This document shows, piece by piece, positions 33,176 to 42,767 of a stretch of 64,000 nt of DNA. The stretch is from a bacterium (lineage in GTDB: Bacteria; Zixibacteria; MSB-5A5; CAIYYT01), in NCBI GenBank assembly GCA_016708315.1, contig JADJGC010000003.1:124001-188000 (forward strand). The letters are read 5' to 3'. The position numbers and the translations under genes were made by a program. The notes under the pieces were generated by a model, which saw nothing but the letters and a program-made list of their open reading frames with translations, did not search any database and had not been told where the DNA came from. Each line of letters opens with the position of its first letter. The first letter of the stretch is position 1.

Positions 33176-36100
33176 ATGAACATTCGCATCCGAATTCTGA
33201 TATTTTGCTGGCTGACAATCTGTTCTGCATCTTTGGCAACAGGGGCAACGCTTTCGGGTTACGTCTACGACCGGGTCACGGATAGACCGTTGGCGGGCGC
33301 TGCAGTAGTCTTGATTGAGCTTGACCGGAAAGTCATCTCGGATTCAGCAGGATATTTCCAATTTGCCGACCTTGAAGGCGGGCTCTATGACATCGAAGTC
33401 TCACTTACAGATTATCACAACGGATACTTGCGTCGAGTGCGGCTGGGATCGCGACAAGACGTTGCGGTTGAAGTTCGCATGAAGCCGATTACAGCGGAAG
33501 AACGGGCAAAGAATCCGAATCCGGCGTTTCGCGTTGGTCGGGTTACCGGCATGGTGACTCGCGCCGGGAGCAATGAAGCATTGCCGGGCGCAGTAGTCAG
33601 GGTACTCGAACTGGCGCAAGGGGCTCAGAGCGATGTCAATGGTAAGTATGTCATCGATAAGATCAAGCCCGGAAGATATACCGTAGAAGCGGTGATTATC
33701 GGATTCAAGCAGGTGAGAAACTACGCTATCGAAGTCTATGCCGGCGAAGATTCGGAACTCAATTTTGTGATGGAAGAGACTGTCCTGCCGCTCGGCAGCG
33801 AAGTGATTGTCTATGGCGAGAGACCATTGATGGATCCAACAGTACCGGCCGCGATAAGGACGATTCAGCCGAAGGAGATCGCTCATGGAACGGTGCGCGA
33901 TTTGGGCGAGATACTGAAGGAGCTTCCCGGCGTGATTGAAATTGATCGGGAATTGCATATCAGAGGCGGACGCACTTACGAGACGCAGTACATGATCGAC
34001 GGCGTCTCGGTGAGCGATCCGTTGATCCGGCGCGGGTATGGGCTATCATTGAATGCGAATTCGATCAAAGAACTGAATCTGTATTCCGGCGGGGCAAATG
34101 CCGAGTTTTCGCAAGCGACTTCGGGAATCGTTGAAGTTACAACGAAGGAAGGGTCGGACAAGCTTTCCGGAACAGTGAACTATCGCAATGATCATTTCAT
34201 GGGAAGATCAGGATTCAATACGGACCTTGTGGAAGGCAGTTTCTCAGGACCTGAGCCGTTGAGTTCGAGGTTGTTGAAATCTGCCGGACTGCCGGGGCAG
34301 ACGTTCTTCTTCTGGTCGGGGAATTTCTCGCTGAGTGATACGTATCTGCCGTACTCGAGCAATTTGTATTCTTCGACATTGGGTGGGACTTCGTTTGCGC
34401 CGAGAGCCGACAATCAGTACTCGACGTTGATGAAGTTGACCTGGAAAATTTCGCCATTGGTGAAGTTGTCGCTTTCGCATTCGGCGGCGGCGAATATCAA
34501 TCAGGATCGAAGTATTATAGAGACGAGAATACGGACGATTGACTATTCGTACGGGTATGCCTTTGAGTATGGCGAGAATCTCGACAACTACAACACGTTC
34601 ACGCAGAAATCGAATCAACAAGTCATCAGCCTTGACTATCGGTTGTCGTTGGCAAAGCACCTGCGATTGATAGCTTCGCGCTTTTTTACGACACTGAGGT
34701 CAGATGTAAGAGGAAAGAACTGGACGGGTTATATCCAGCCGAGCGACAACTGGCCGGACACGATCATAGCCTCGCCGGATAGTTCAATTTTCACGGTGAT
34801 CAAGGGCGACGGATTTTGGGATGCTGGAGACGGAGACACTTGGTACGACCATTACATCGAGAATTACGGATTCAAGACGACTTACGAGACGGAGATTGAG
34901 TCCAACTACAAAGTTAAAGTCGGCGTCGAGAGCGAACATCAAACGGTACAGGTACTGGACATTTACAAGCCGTGGCTGGGCGAGTCGGGATTTGGATTGA
35001 ATTATGATGCTTACCAAGCCAAGCCGTCAACGTATGGGGCGTTCATCCAGAACAACTTGAATTTGCAGGGGATGGTATTCGATTTCGGGTTCCGATATGA
35101 TCTTTGGTTTGTCGGCAAGTACGCCGAGGATGCGCTTGCGAATGACAGTATCTCGGTGTTGAGCGAGGTACTTAGGCAGCAATTCAATGAGCAGACTACA
35201 GAAGTCTTAGGCAGACGCGCACGCGGAACGTTTTCGCCGCGATTCGGGATTGCGAATTTGCTGAGCCGGAATCTGACATTGTTCGGATCGTATTCGCGAT
35301 TTGCCCGGAAGCCGGCGCCGCAGTATCTATACGCGAAACTGTATACGCCTTCGCAGGCAGCCTATCAGCTTTACGGGAATCCGGCGTTGGATTATGAGAA
35401 GGTGACGAATATCGAGGTTGGATTGAAGTATTTGCCTAATGACAGAAGTGCGATCGGCATTTCGGGGTATATCAAGTACATCGGCGACTACATCGCGGCA
35501 ACAGCGATATCGCCAGATCCGCGATTCCCGGACGAGACGTATTTCTTGTACTTCAATCTGGATTATGCGACGAGTCAGGGAGTTGAACTGGAGTATTTGC
35601 ATGAATACACTGATGTGTTTAGCCTCTCTGCAAATTGCGCATTCAGCAAAGCACGCGGCGAGCGTTCGCTGCCGGCGGATATACTGCGAGGACTGACTGC
35701 TCGTTCTGAGGGCGAGATTTACAATGATGTTGCATTCGATTGGGATAAACCTTGGCAGTTCGTGTTGAAGGCGAATTTCAGTGTCGGCGCCGACAAGAAG
35801 CCGCAGTTTTTGGGGATGGGTTTGCCGAGCGACTGGAACTTGAATATCAAGGCGTGGGGACAGGCAGGTAAGCGTTACACGCCATACCGGCAGACGACGG
35901 ACGAGTTCGGATTTGTACAGTTCGTTCCAAGCGGCGAAACGAATTCGAAAATCGGACCGTGGTGGAACTCACTTGATTTGTCGTTCCAGAAATACTTCCG
36001 CTCGGGTAAGTACACAATCACGTTCTATCTTGAAGGGACAAACATTCTCGACCATAAGAACGTGACGCTGATTAATCCTCTGACAGGCGAAGAGTATCGC

Positions 36101-36235
36101 GATGGCGACACGATTCCAAAGGGCGGAAATCTTTTCGAACTGCCGCCGTTGTCATACGAACTGCCGTTGTGGGCGAATCCGACAAAGTACCTGGCACCGA
36201 GACAAATCAAATTCGGGCTGGGGGTGAGTTTCTAA
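33176..36235 (+). CDS. TonB-dependent outer-membrane receptor with two carboxypeptidase-regulatory-like domains
   Basis: A 1019-residue outer-membrane protein. A signal peptide (ILIFCWLTICSASLATG) precedes two tandem carboxypeptidase-regulatory-like beta domains (about residues 25-105 and 120-200; LSGYVYDRVTDRPLAGA and VTGMVTRAGSNEALPGA). A plug domain follows (about 215-330; ELPGVIEIDRELHIRGG, YMIDGVSV), then a long beta-barrel ending in Phe (GLGVSF). The layout is that of SusC-like and related receptors, though the duplication of the N-terminal domain is less usual. ATG 33176 has AGGAG upstream and is preferred to 33155. Its stop shares one base with the following lipoprotein start, so the pair is translationally coupled; the ligand is unknown. 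Confidence 0.92.
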   Translation: MNIRIRILIFCWLTICSASLATGATLSGYVYDRVTDRPLAGAAVVLIELDRKVISDSAGYFQFADLEGGLYDIEVSLTDYHNGYLRRVRLGSRQDVAVEVRMKPITAEERAKNPNPAFRVGRVTGMVTRAGSNEALPGAVVRVLELAQGAQSDVNGKYVIDKIKPGRYTVEAVIIGFKQVRNYAIEVYAGEDSELNFVMEETVLPLGSEVIVYGERPLMDPTVPAAIRTIQPKEIAHGTVRDLGEILKELPGVIEIDRELHIRGGRTYETQYMIDGVSVSDPLIRRGYGLSLNANSIKELNLYSGGANAEFSQATSGIVEVTTKEGSDKLSGTVNYRNDHFMGRSGFNTDLVEGSFSGPEPLSSRLLKSAGLPGQTFFFWSGNFSLSDTYLPYSSNLYSSTLGGTSFAPRADNQYSTLMKLTWKISPLVKLSLSHSAAANINQDRSIIETRIRTIDYSYGYAFEYGENLDNYNTFTQKSNQQVISLDYRLSLAKHLRLIASRFFTTLRSDVRGKNWTGYIQPSDNWPDTIIASPDSSIFTVIKGDGFWDAGDGDTWYDHYIENYGFKTTYETEIESNYKVKVGVESEHQTVQVLDIYKPWLGESGFGLNYDAYQAKPSTYGAFIQNNLNLQGMVFDFGFRYDLWFVGKYAEDALANDSISVLSEVLRQQFNEQTTEVLGRRARGTFSPRFGIANLLSRNLTLFGSYSRFARKPAPQYLYAKLYTPSQAAYQLYGNPALDYEKVTNIEVGLKYLPNDRSAIGISGYIKYIGDYIAATAISPDPRFPDETYFLYFNLDYATSQGVELEYLHEYTDVFSLSANCAFSKARGERSLPADILRGLTARSEGEIYNDVAFDWDKPWQFVLKANFSVGADKKPQFLGMGLPSDWNLNIKAWGQAGKRYTPYRQTTDEFGFVQFVPSGETNSKIGPWWNSLDLSFQKYFRSGKYTITFYLEGTNILDHKNVTLINPLTGEEYRDGDTIPKGGNLFELPPLSYELPLWANPTKYLAPRQIKFGLGVSF

Positions 36236-37314
36236 TGAAACGATGGCTAAAATATGGTATTGCAGCCGCCGTGGTGGTTCTCGGGATGACGATTGGCTGT
36301 GCGGACAAAACGCCGCTTCCAACCGATTTGCCGGAGCCGATCTATGGCGGAATCGACACGAGCTACATTGTGATTAATCCGATTTGGACGGAAATCAATG
36401 GGCGCGCACTTAATCGACCGAACGATGTTTATATCGGGTACGATCAACAGATCTACATTTGTGATACTTACAACGACCGCGTGTTGAAACTGGAGATCGA
36501 TGGGACGTTCATCGAAGAGTATCCGGTAGTGCATCCGGTGGCGATATCGCAGGATCGGGGATTGGATTTATTGGTAGTTTGCGGCGATTATTCGCGGACA
36601 GAGCAGGTTGATGGGCAGGATTCGGTGATTTGGTACGGCGATTCGGTGTTCCGCAAACGATATCTTGGGAATGAGCCTTTCACACGCGTATTCCAAGCGC
36701 CGTATCCGTACATTATCATCAACGACCGCCCGGTGCATGCAGAATATTGGTCGGTTGCAGCGGCGAACTCGACGCTGAAGAATTACTATCTGACCGATTT
36801 CTGGGTCGGACGGGTGCTCGGATTCAATGCTTTTGATTTTCCGACGGAGGAATTCCTCAGCGAAGGAATCGGACTGGGAAAGACGCGCTTTCCATTGGAT
36901 CTGTACACCTACCAGATAGCGGGACAGAATTATATCGCTTTGGCACAAGGCGCAGGAAATGTCGGAGTGCAGATTTTCAGTCTGCCGAACTGGGTGTCGC
37001 CCTATGTTGACGGCGATACATTGCCGCCGATGATTACGTTCCAGGCGCGGGCATACAAGGATATCGCGGTGGATGACCTTTCGAACTTTTATCTCTTGCT
37101 CGACGCGCCGGATCCGCTTTTGGGAGCACACTACTATTTCTACAAGTTCGACCGACGCGGTGAAACGATGTTGGCATTTGGCGCAGCAGGATCGGGCGAG
37201 AAGCAGTTTCTGAGTCCGCAGGGGATTTGCCACTTTGACGGGATACTCTATATCGCAGACAGCGGGAATAACCGGATTGTGCGGTATCAATTGACGACTG
37301 AGGCGAGGCAATAG
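36235..37314 (+). CDS. NHL-repeat lipoprotein coupled to the TonB-dependent receptor
   Basis: A 359-residue lipoprotein: a short charged start, a hydrophobic stretch and a lipobox-like MTIGC with Cys near residue 21. The rest looks like a beta-propeller of NHL repeats, clearest at RPNDVYIGYDQQIYICDTYNDRVLKLE and SPQGICHFDGILYIADSGNNRIVRY. In receptor pairs of the SusCD type the second gene is a surface lipoprotein that captures the ligand; this one is not SusD-like but sits in that position (TAATG overlap), so a capture or lid role is inferred. The upstream in-frame ATG at 36169 lies within the receptor gene and would bury the signal peptide. Confidence 0.8.
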   Translation: MKRWLKYGIAAAVVVLGMTIGCADKTPLPTDLPEPIYGGIDTSYIVINPIWTEINGRALNRPNDVYIGYDQQIYICDTYNDRVLKLEIDGTFIEEYPVVHPVAISQDRGLDLLVVCGDYSRTEQVDGQDSVIWYGDSVFRKRYLGNEPFTRVFQAPYPYIIINDRPVHAEYWSVAAANSTLKNYYLTDFWVGRVLGFNAFDFPTEEFLSEGIGLGKTRFPLDLYTYQIAGQNYIALAQGAGNVGVQIFSLPNWVSPYVDGDTLPPMITFQARAYKDIAVDDLSNFYLLLDAPDPLLGAHYYFYKFDRRGETMLAFGAAGSGEKQFLSPQGICHFDGILYIADSGNNRIVRYQLTTEARQ

Positions 37315-37378
37315 AAGCCGCGTCAATTTTCGCTTGCATTTGAGACGGTAGAATCTATATTGGCAATCCCAAGCCAAC

Positions 37379-37462
37379 GCCGAAGTGGTGGAATTGGTAG
37401 ACGCGCTGCGTTCAGGGCGCAGTATCCGCAAGGATGTGGGGGTTCGAGTCCCCCCTTCGGCA
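37379..37462 (+). tRNA. tRNA-Leu (anticodon CAG)
   Basis: An 84-base class II tRNA. The acceptor stem GCCGAAG (37379-37385) pairs with CTTCGGC (37455-37461), with discriminator A at 37462. The D arm has GGTGGAATTGGTAGAC. The anticodon stem CTGCG/CGCAG encloses TTCAGGG, giving CAG for codon CUG. A long variable arm and a T arm with GGTTCGAGTCC follow. The 3' CCA is not encoded. Confidence 0.97.
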
Positions 37463-37511
37463 GTTTAATCGAATCAAGAACGCTCTAGCAAAATTCAGGT
37501 TCTCTTCGAGA

Positions 37512-38322
37512 CTATTTCATCAATATGAGTCTTCTTTGTTTCTGGCATGACCCGGTTGTCAATTCGTAGAAATAGGTGCCGCTTCCGAGTGAACCGCCAC
37601 TATCGTCTCTGAAGTCGCAATAGACCTTCCAATTTCCTGCAGGGAAGACACCGCGGAGGAATTTGCCGAACCTTCTTATTGTCGCTGTTAAAGATGTCAA
37701 GAGTGACAAATTGCTGCGTTGTTTGTTCGAAGCCGATAGCGAACACGGGGCCAAAGGACTGTGATACCAACCTAGCGTTGATATCAGTAAAATCAGAGCG
37801 TAGGACAAGGTAGTCAAGCGGATTACGAGAATGGACATTGGACGAATCCACCGCAATCCATGTTTTTCCGGAACTTCGCAATGAAAACGGAGGCTTGTGC
37901 AGCGAAGCGTCGCCTTCGTGAACTGCCTGCACTGCAACCTTGCCGACCTCAACAAAGGTGCCGCTAATCGGAGCGCGATTCTCAGGCGCCGTCCATGTGA
38001 CAGAGAATCCGTTGCTTCGCGGAGTCATTTCGAATTGCATGGCTTCGCTATCGCTGAACAAGTCAGGGCTTGGCACAAAGAATACCGGCACCATTCCGCT
38101 GTCGTCAATTCCAAACTCGAGTTTGAATTTAGTGACGGGATGAGCAAGTGCCAAGTGAACCGGGAGAAGCACCACGTCACCGGAATGCAGATACGCGCTA
38201 TCGGTGCCGGTGGCGAATGTGATGATTCCGCCACAGTATTCGCTGTGTTCCTGCGCCATTGTCGGGCAGGCCAAAGTCAACACACCGAGAAACAGCAATA
38301 CAGATATGACGCTTGATTTCAT
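37512..38322 (-). pseudogene. Secreted protein with T9SS-like C-terminal domain, frameshifted
   Basis: A gene of about 269 codons. It starts at ATG 38322 with a signal peptide (VISVLLFLGVLTLACPTMAQ) and a beta-rich, cohesin-like body (YLHSGDVVLLPVHLALAHPVTKFKLEFGID). Near 37660 one extra C (ATTCCTCCG in place of ATTCTCCG) shifts the frame. In the corrected frame the end reads QILRGVFPAGNWKVYCDFRD and SGTYFYELTTGSCQKQRRL followed by ILMK, the FlgD-like C-terminal sorting domain of type IX secretion cargo. Uncorrected, the frame ends at 37600 and loses the sorting signal. It overlaps the upstream sister gene by four bases. Confidence 0.72.
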
Positions 38323-39161
38323 CGGAGCAAGACCAACTTCCTGACAGCACTGTCGCTTCGACTTGTTATACGGGCGAAATAGACGCCCGACGAGACTGAC
38401 CTGCCTGATTCGTTGTTGCCGTCCCAAGCAAATTGGTGTGGGCCACGAGAAACGAATTCATCGACAATGATGCGCACTCGACGACCGAGGATGTCGTAGA
38501 TGATGATGGAGAGGTGTTCGGATGATGACATTTCTAGTTCGATGGTTGTACCGGAGTTGAAGGGGTTGGGGTAGTTTTGAGCGACAAGAAAATCTGGCAC
38601 TATGACTGATTCTTCGAATTCAGCGTCTAACGTACAGTTTATTGCGATATCATGACCAGAGCAGGCAACAAATACCGGTCGGTAGTTGCTGAAGTACGTG
38701 TAGCCGCGACCGTAAACACTAATTGTATCGAGATTCGGGTAGCAGCAGTTTAGATCAGTAACGATGAATAAGAGATTCGCAAACAATCGCCTGGTTGGGT
38801 TTCTGCAGATAACCGGAGGAAAGTGTCCCCATTCCTGGTGCCCAATCAAATACATCGAATAAGTGTACAAGGGAAGCAAGGGATATACAAAGAGGTCACC
38901 GGTCAGTTGCGGATTGCAGAGAATGGACCGGTTGAGTTCAGCGCCGGCAAACTCAAGGTTATCGCACTGATAATTGAAAGTGAAGCTAACCTCGTCCAGA
39001 TTCTGGTCGGTGTAGAGAAATACCGGCACGCGGACTGTGTCGCCGAGAACCGCATTCGACCAAATTGGACAACCGATTGCGAGTGTGTCCTTGATGCCAC
39101 TGTCTTGGGCAAACAAAGGGCAGGCGAGAAGCAAGGATATCAGGAAGGTTTTGAGCGGCAT
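38319..39161 (-). CDS. Secreted protein with T9SS-like C-terminal sorting domain
   Basis: A 280-residue exported protein. The signal peptide is MPLKTFLISLLLACPLFAQ, so I set the start at ATG 39161 rather than further upstream. The body (about 30-190) is beta-rich and Cys-containing without a named family. The last 85 residues are a FlgD-like/T9SS type A sorting domain: VAQNYPNPFNSGTTIELEM, IYDILGRRVRIIVDE, FAWDGNNESGRSVSSGVYFARI, ending KLVLLR. That tail is nearly identical in protein and DNA to that of the next gene. Ligand and role are unknown. It is translationally coupled to the frameshifted sister. Confidence 0.8.
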   Translation of the reverse strand: MPLKTFLISLLLACPLFAQDSGIKDTLAIGCPIWSNAVLGDTVRVPVFLYTDQNLDEVSFTFNYQCDNLEFAGAELNRSILCNPQLTGDLFVYPLLPLYTYSMYLIGHQEWGHFPPVICRNPTRRLFANLLFIVTDLNCCYPNLDTISVYGRGYTYFSNYRPVFVACSGHDIAINCTLDAEFEESVIVPDFLVAQNYPNPFNSGTTIELEMSSSEHLSIIIYDILGRRVRIIVDEFVSRGPHQFAWDGNNESGRSVSSGVYFARITSRSDSAVRKLVLLR

Positions 39162-39206
39162 CTGAACTTCATAACGTGACATAGAATGTTGCATTTGACA
39201 GCCCTT

Positions 39207-40070
39207 TCATCGTAAGAGAACCAGCTTGCTTGTACTTAGTTGACTCGAAGTCGCAATCTTTGCGAAGTAGACTCCGGAGGAAACTGACCTTCCCGATTCG
39301 TTGTTTCCGTCCCAAGCAAATTGGTGTGGACCGCGAGTGACGAATTCATCGACAATGGTGCGCATACGACGACCGAGGATGTCGTAGATGACGATAGAGA
39401 GGTGTTCGGAAGACGGCATGTCGAGTTCGATGGTTGTGCCGGAGTTGAAGGGGTTGGGGAAGGTGCCTGCCACCGGGAGCCTGCCTTCGGTGACGATCGA
39501 AGAGGACTCGTCGCCAACAGCCGTGCAGGCAATAATCCCGCATTGTGCGCCAAAAAATCCTTCAAAACAACGCGGCGAGTATGGATCACCTCCGTGTGGC
39601 ACAAATTCGGTGCTTCCGACTAACGGAACCCAACAAGAGTCAATTTCAAGATCGTAAGGGCAACCTAAGCTCGAAGTGAAATATAGCGTTGCAAAGACCT
39701 CGATGCGGTTCAGCGGCGGCAAGGGGGGTCTCTGGTGATCCGCCCAAAATAAGGCAAAGCCGCGTTGGTCGGGTTTGACGGTTGCGATGAACGATGAAGA
39801 TGGAACATCGTCAAACACTTGGCCAGCCTCGGCAAACAGAAAATCGACGCCGCTACCTGTGTAGCAGATGGAAAGCGTGACTCCTTCCAAGGAATCGTCA
39901 CTAAAAATATAGAGCGGAAATGAGAAAGTGTCCAAAGTTTGATGAACATAGAAGTACACTTCGTGACAGCCGTGCCTAACGGTATCAGGCACACCAATAT
40001 CTTGAGCCAGTGTCGTGGCCACAAATGTAGATAGAATGAAACCAATTGCAGCTAAACCCTTTGCAAACAC
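39207..40070 (-). CDS. Secreted protein with T9SS-like C-terminal sorting domain
   Basis: A 287-residue exported protein, first of a run of three. Start GTG 40070 has GGGAGG five bases upstream. The signal peptide is FAKGLAAIGFILSTFVATTLAQ. The body resembles that of its neighbours, with a cohesin-like beta fold suggested by TLSICYTGSGVDFLFAEAG. The tail is a FlgD-like sorting domain (GTFPNPFNSGTTIELDM, IYDILGRRMRTIVDE, SGVYFAKI, ending KLVLLR). With the porX-like regulator in the same window, export across the outer membrane by a type IX system is a reasonable inference. Confidence 0.8.
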   Translation of the reverse strand: MFAKGLAAIGFILSTFVATTLAQDIGVPDTVRHGCHEVYFYVHQTLDTFSFPLYIFSDDSLEGVTLSICYTGSGVDFLFAEAGQVFDDVPSSSFIATVKPDQRGFALFWADHQRPPLPPLNRIEVFATLYFTSSLGCPYDLEIDSCWVPLVGSTEFVPHGGDPYSPRCFEGFFGAQCGIIACTAVGDESSSIVTEGRLPVAGTFPNPFNSGTTIELDMPSSEHLSIVIYDILGRRMRTIVDEFVTRGPHQFAWDGNNESGRSVSSGVYFAKIATSSQLSTSKLVLLR

Positions 40071-40208
40071 AACAGCCTCCCGCGATTGGGGTAATCGCTC
40101 TCTATATTCACCCCTGAATCAATTTCCTATTACAATTTAGATGGGCTTCTCAATTTTTAGCAACTGTTTTCTCGATGTTTTGAGTTATGTTAACTGCCGA
40201 GGTTTAGT

Positions 40209-40550
40209 ATGCACGAACTGTCAATTGCGGATAATATCATCAATGCGGTCAAGGACGCGTCGCAGTCCCGAGGGATGCTGACGGTTAGCAAGATAGGTGT
40301 GCGAATCGGGTCATTGAGCAGTGTCGATCCGGATGCGTTGACTTTCGGGTTTGACGTGCTGAAGCGCGATCAGGGGATGGGGGACTGTGATTTGGCGATT
40401 GAATTTGTCAAGACTTCGGCACGTTGTAAAAAGTGCTCGCGCGAGTTTGAGGTATCAGATTTCGTGTTTGTCTGTCCTGACTGTGGCAGTTCGCAATGTG
40501 ATTTGTTGAGCGGACAGGAGCTTGAGATAGCGTATTTTGAGGGGGAGTGA
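40209..40550 (+). CDS. hypA: Hydrogenase/urease nickel incorporation protein HypA
   Basis: A 113-residue nickel metallochaperone. MHELSIADNII carries the N-terminal Met-His-Glu nickel site. The zinc site is CKKCSREFEV and CPDCGSSQC, four Cys in two pairs. The length is typical. It hands nickel, with HypB, to the large subunit of NiFe hydrogenase. hypB follows on the same strand but after a 265-base repeat island rather than in tight coupling. No hydrogenase structural genes lie in the window. Confidence 0.95.
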   Translation: MHELSIADNIINAVKDASQSRGMLTVSKIGVRIGSLSSVDPDALTFGFDVLKRDQGMGDCDLAIEFVKTSARCKKCSREFEVSDFVFVCPDCGSSQCDLLSGQELEIAYFEGE

Positions 40551-40557
40551 GACAAAC

Positions 40558-40740
40558 TGCCCTCACCCTCCCGCGAAGCGCGGGATCTTCGACCTGCCCC
40601 TCTCCCAGAAAGGGAGATGGGAGAAACTTGCGTGGATGTTGAGAGATGCACACCCCGCCTTGATTACGACAGTGGATGGAGGCGTTACTGCGCTCGGTTA
40701 GCTAATACAACCCCCTGGCCCCCTTTGCTAAGGGGGAATA
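40558..40740. repeat. Repeat island between hypA and hypB
   Basis: The gap between hypA and hypB holds copies of the repeats seen elsewhere: CCCGCG-AAG-CGCGGG (about 40570-40585), a decayed CCCCTCTCCC/GGGAGATGGG hairpin (about 40598-40623), the CACACCCCGCCTTGAT block near 40650, and the C-run/TAAGGGGG hairpin with AATAACA (40710-40743) shared with 26359-26680. No gene is supported here. Confidence 0.8.
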
Positions 40741-40815
40741 ACAAGAGGTACTGACCGGGGGCAAGGGTGACAGGATGTAGTAGGGGGACAAAATCAGGAA
40801 CGGATTGGAGGAGAT

Positions 40816-41487
40816 GTGACAGAGCGAGTATCGATAGAAAAGAAGGTGCTGTCGGAGAATGATCAGCTTGCGGCGGCGATCAGGGCGGATTTGGAGAAGC
40901 GGAAGATATTCGCAATCAATCTTGTCAGCTCGCCGGGATCGGGGAAGACGAGTTTGATCGAGAAGACAATCGGGGCGCTTGGGAAAGAGTTGAATATCGC
41001 CGTAGTGGCGGGCGATGTGCAGACCGAAAACGACGCAAACCGGATCATCAAGGCGGGCGGCAAGCTGGTGCGTCCGATTGTGACGGGGGGAGCGTGTCAT
41101 CTTGACGCGAAAATGGTCGGCAAAGCGCTTGAGCAGATCGATATGGAGAAGGTGAATCTTCTCATAATTGAGAATGTCGGAAATCTTGTGTGTCCGGCGA
41201 GCTATGATTTGGGTGAAGCGATGAAGGTCGTAATTATGAGCACCACTGAAGGGGACGACAAACCACTAAAGTATCCGGCGATGTATCGTCGGTCGAGCGT
41301 TGCGATTATCAACAAGATCGACTTGATGGGGACCTCGGATTTTGATTTGGCGAAGGCGCGCGCGAATGCGGAGATGATTAATGGCGCATTGAGGTTCTTT
41401 GAAATGTCGACGCGTTCGGGAGTCGGTCTTGAAGCCTGGTTTGGCTGGCTTCGCGAGTCGGTCTCGGCGCGGCTAAATCAGCGCTAA
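40816..41487 (+). CDS. hypB: Hydrogenase maturation GTPase HypB
   Basis: A 223-residue SIMIBI-class GTPase that drives nickel insertion with HypA. Seen are the P-loop VSSPGSGKTSLIEK, the metal-site region VAGDVQTENDANRI, GACHLDAKMV, and the guanine-specificity motif NKIDLMG. It lacks the His-rich N-terminal nickel-storage stretch and the CxxCGC motif of E. coli HypB, so it is a minimal form. GTG 40816 is preceded by GGAGGAGAT. It ends about 117 bases before the polysaccharide cluster. Confidence 0.95.
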   Translation: MTERVSIEKKVLSENDQLAAAIRADLEKRKIFAINLVSSPGSGKTSLIEKTIGALGKELNIAVVAGDVQTENDANRIIKAGGKLVRPIVTGGACHLDAKMVGKALEQIDMEKVNLLIIENVGNLVCPASYDLGEAMKVVIMSTTEGDDKPLKYPAMYRRSSVAIINKIDLMGTSDFDLAKARANAEMINGALRFFEMSTRSGVGLEAWFGWLRESVSARLNQR

Positions 41488-41603
41488 ACGTTGCCATATC
41501 TATTGTAACCTGCTATATACCAACGGTCGATAAATAGAGAACAGACGTTTGTTCGAGGCGGACAGGCGCTGTTTTGGACTATCGTTAAGGAAGACAACTG
41601 ACT

Positions 41604-42766
41604 GTGTATCAACGGATTGTAGAGAGTCTGCTTTATCCAGTGCTGGTCAAGAAGCAGGGTAGCAAAGAGCTGGCTATTCTGGCGGAATTGCAACGCTGCG
41701 AGAAGATGAGTGCGGATGAGCTTCATTCAATCAGAATGGAGCGCCTTCGCGACATACTTGCACATGCCGCTGAATTTGTGCCGTTTTACCAAGAGCGGTT
41801 CGGCAAGTGCGGCTTTGATCCGGCTACGGTCAGCGATTTTTCAGATCTGCAAAATCTGCCAGTACTCTCAAAAAAGATATTCAGGAAAACCGCGACAGGC
41901 TGATTTCGACGGCATACAAGCGCCAAGATTTGATAGCAAACCGGACGGGCGGATCGACAGGTTCGAGTTTTTCTGATGCCTCGCTCAAGCAGTTCGCAGT
42001 GGACTATCACAAATTTCAGCCGGAAGGAATTCTGGCGTATGCGAATTCGCTGGCGTTAGTGGTGGATTTCATGAAAGCGAACGGCATCGAATTGCCGCCA
42101 CCCAAGTCGATCATCACTTCGGCGGAGGTACTGACGGTTGAAAATCGGGAGAAGATCGAGGGCTACTTTGGAGTGAAGGTATTTGATCGCTACGGGTCAA
42201 GGGAGACCTCAGTGATCGCTTCAGAGTGTACTGCCCATGAGGGGATGCACATTGGCGCCGAGTATCTGCATCTGGAATTTACCAAGGATGGCAAGGCGGT
42301 GCCTGATGGAGAAGCTGGCGATATCTTGGTGACGGTCCTTGGTAATCACGCGTTTCCCTTCATTCGATACGAAATCGGCGATGTGGGAGCAATGGCAAAG
42401 TATACTGATTGCAGTTGTGGAGTGACGTTGCCAAAGATGCAAATGGTAGCAGGACGCACGACAGATTTTCTACTTGCAGAGGACGGCAGAAAAGTATCGG
42501 GTGCGGCTTTGACGATTTATCTCGCCGCCAAGGTGCCGGGAGTGAGGCAGGCGCATATCATTCAGCGCGAACGCGGGCGGCTGATTTTCAACCTGGCGAC
42601 TGATTCGCAGTTTGACGCGAACTCGAAGGCAATGATTGAAGAACGGGTGAGGCATTTCTTCGGAGCATCGATGAGGGTAGATTACAATCTGGTAAAGGAG
42701 ATTCCCAAGGAAGCTTCGGGCAAGTATCGGTTTTCGATTTGCGAAATCACTGCGGAGGGAAAGTAG
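41604..42766 (+). pseudogene. CapK/PaaK-like adenylate-forming enzyme, frameshifted and deleted
   Basis: First of two tandem phenylacetate-CoA-ligase-like genes. The N-terminal frame starts at GTG 41604 and runs into 41903. At the A-run 41870-41875 one base is missing; adding it gives SKKDIQENRDRLISTAYKRQ, then the AMP-binding loop NRTGGSTGS, joining the second frame (41930-42766). Compared with the intact neighbour, about 66 residues after that loop are absent; the join falls near 41968-41972 at a T-run and is in frame. The C-terminal part is normal (DRYGSRE, GDILVTVLGNHAFPFIRYEIGD). The corrected product would be about 387 residues against 460. Such ligases are common in capsule clusters, substrate unknown. 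Confidence 0.8.
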
Positions 42767-42767
42767 T

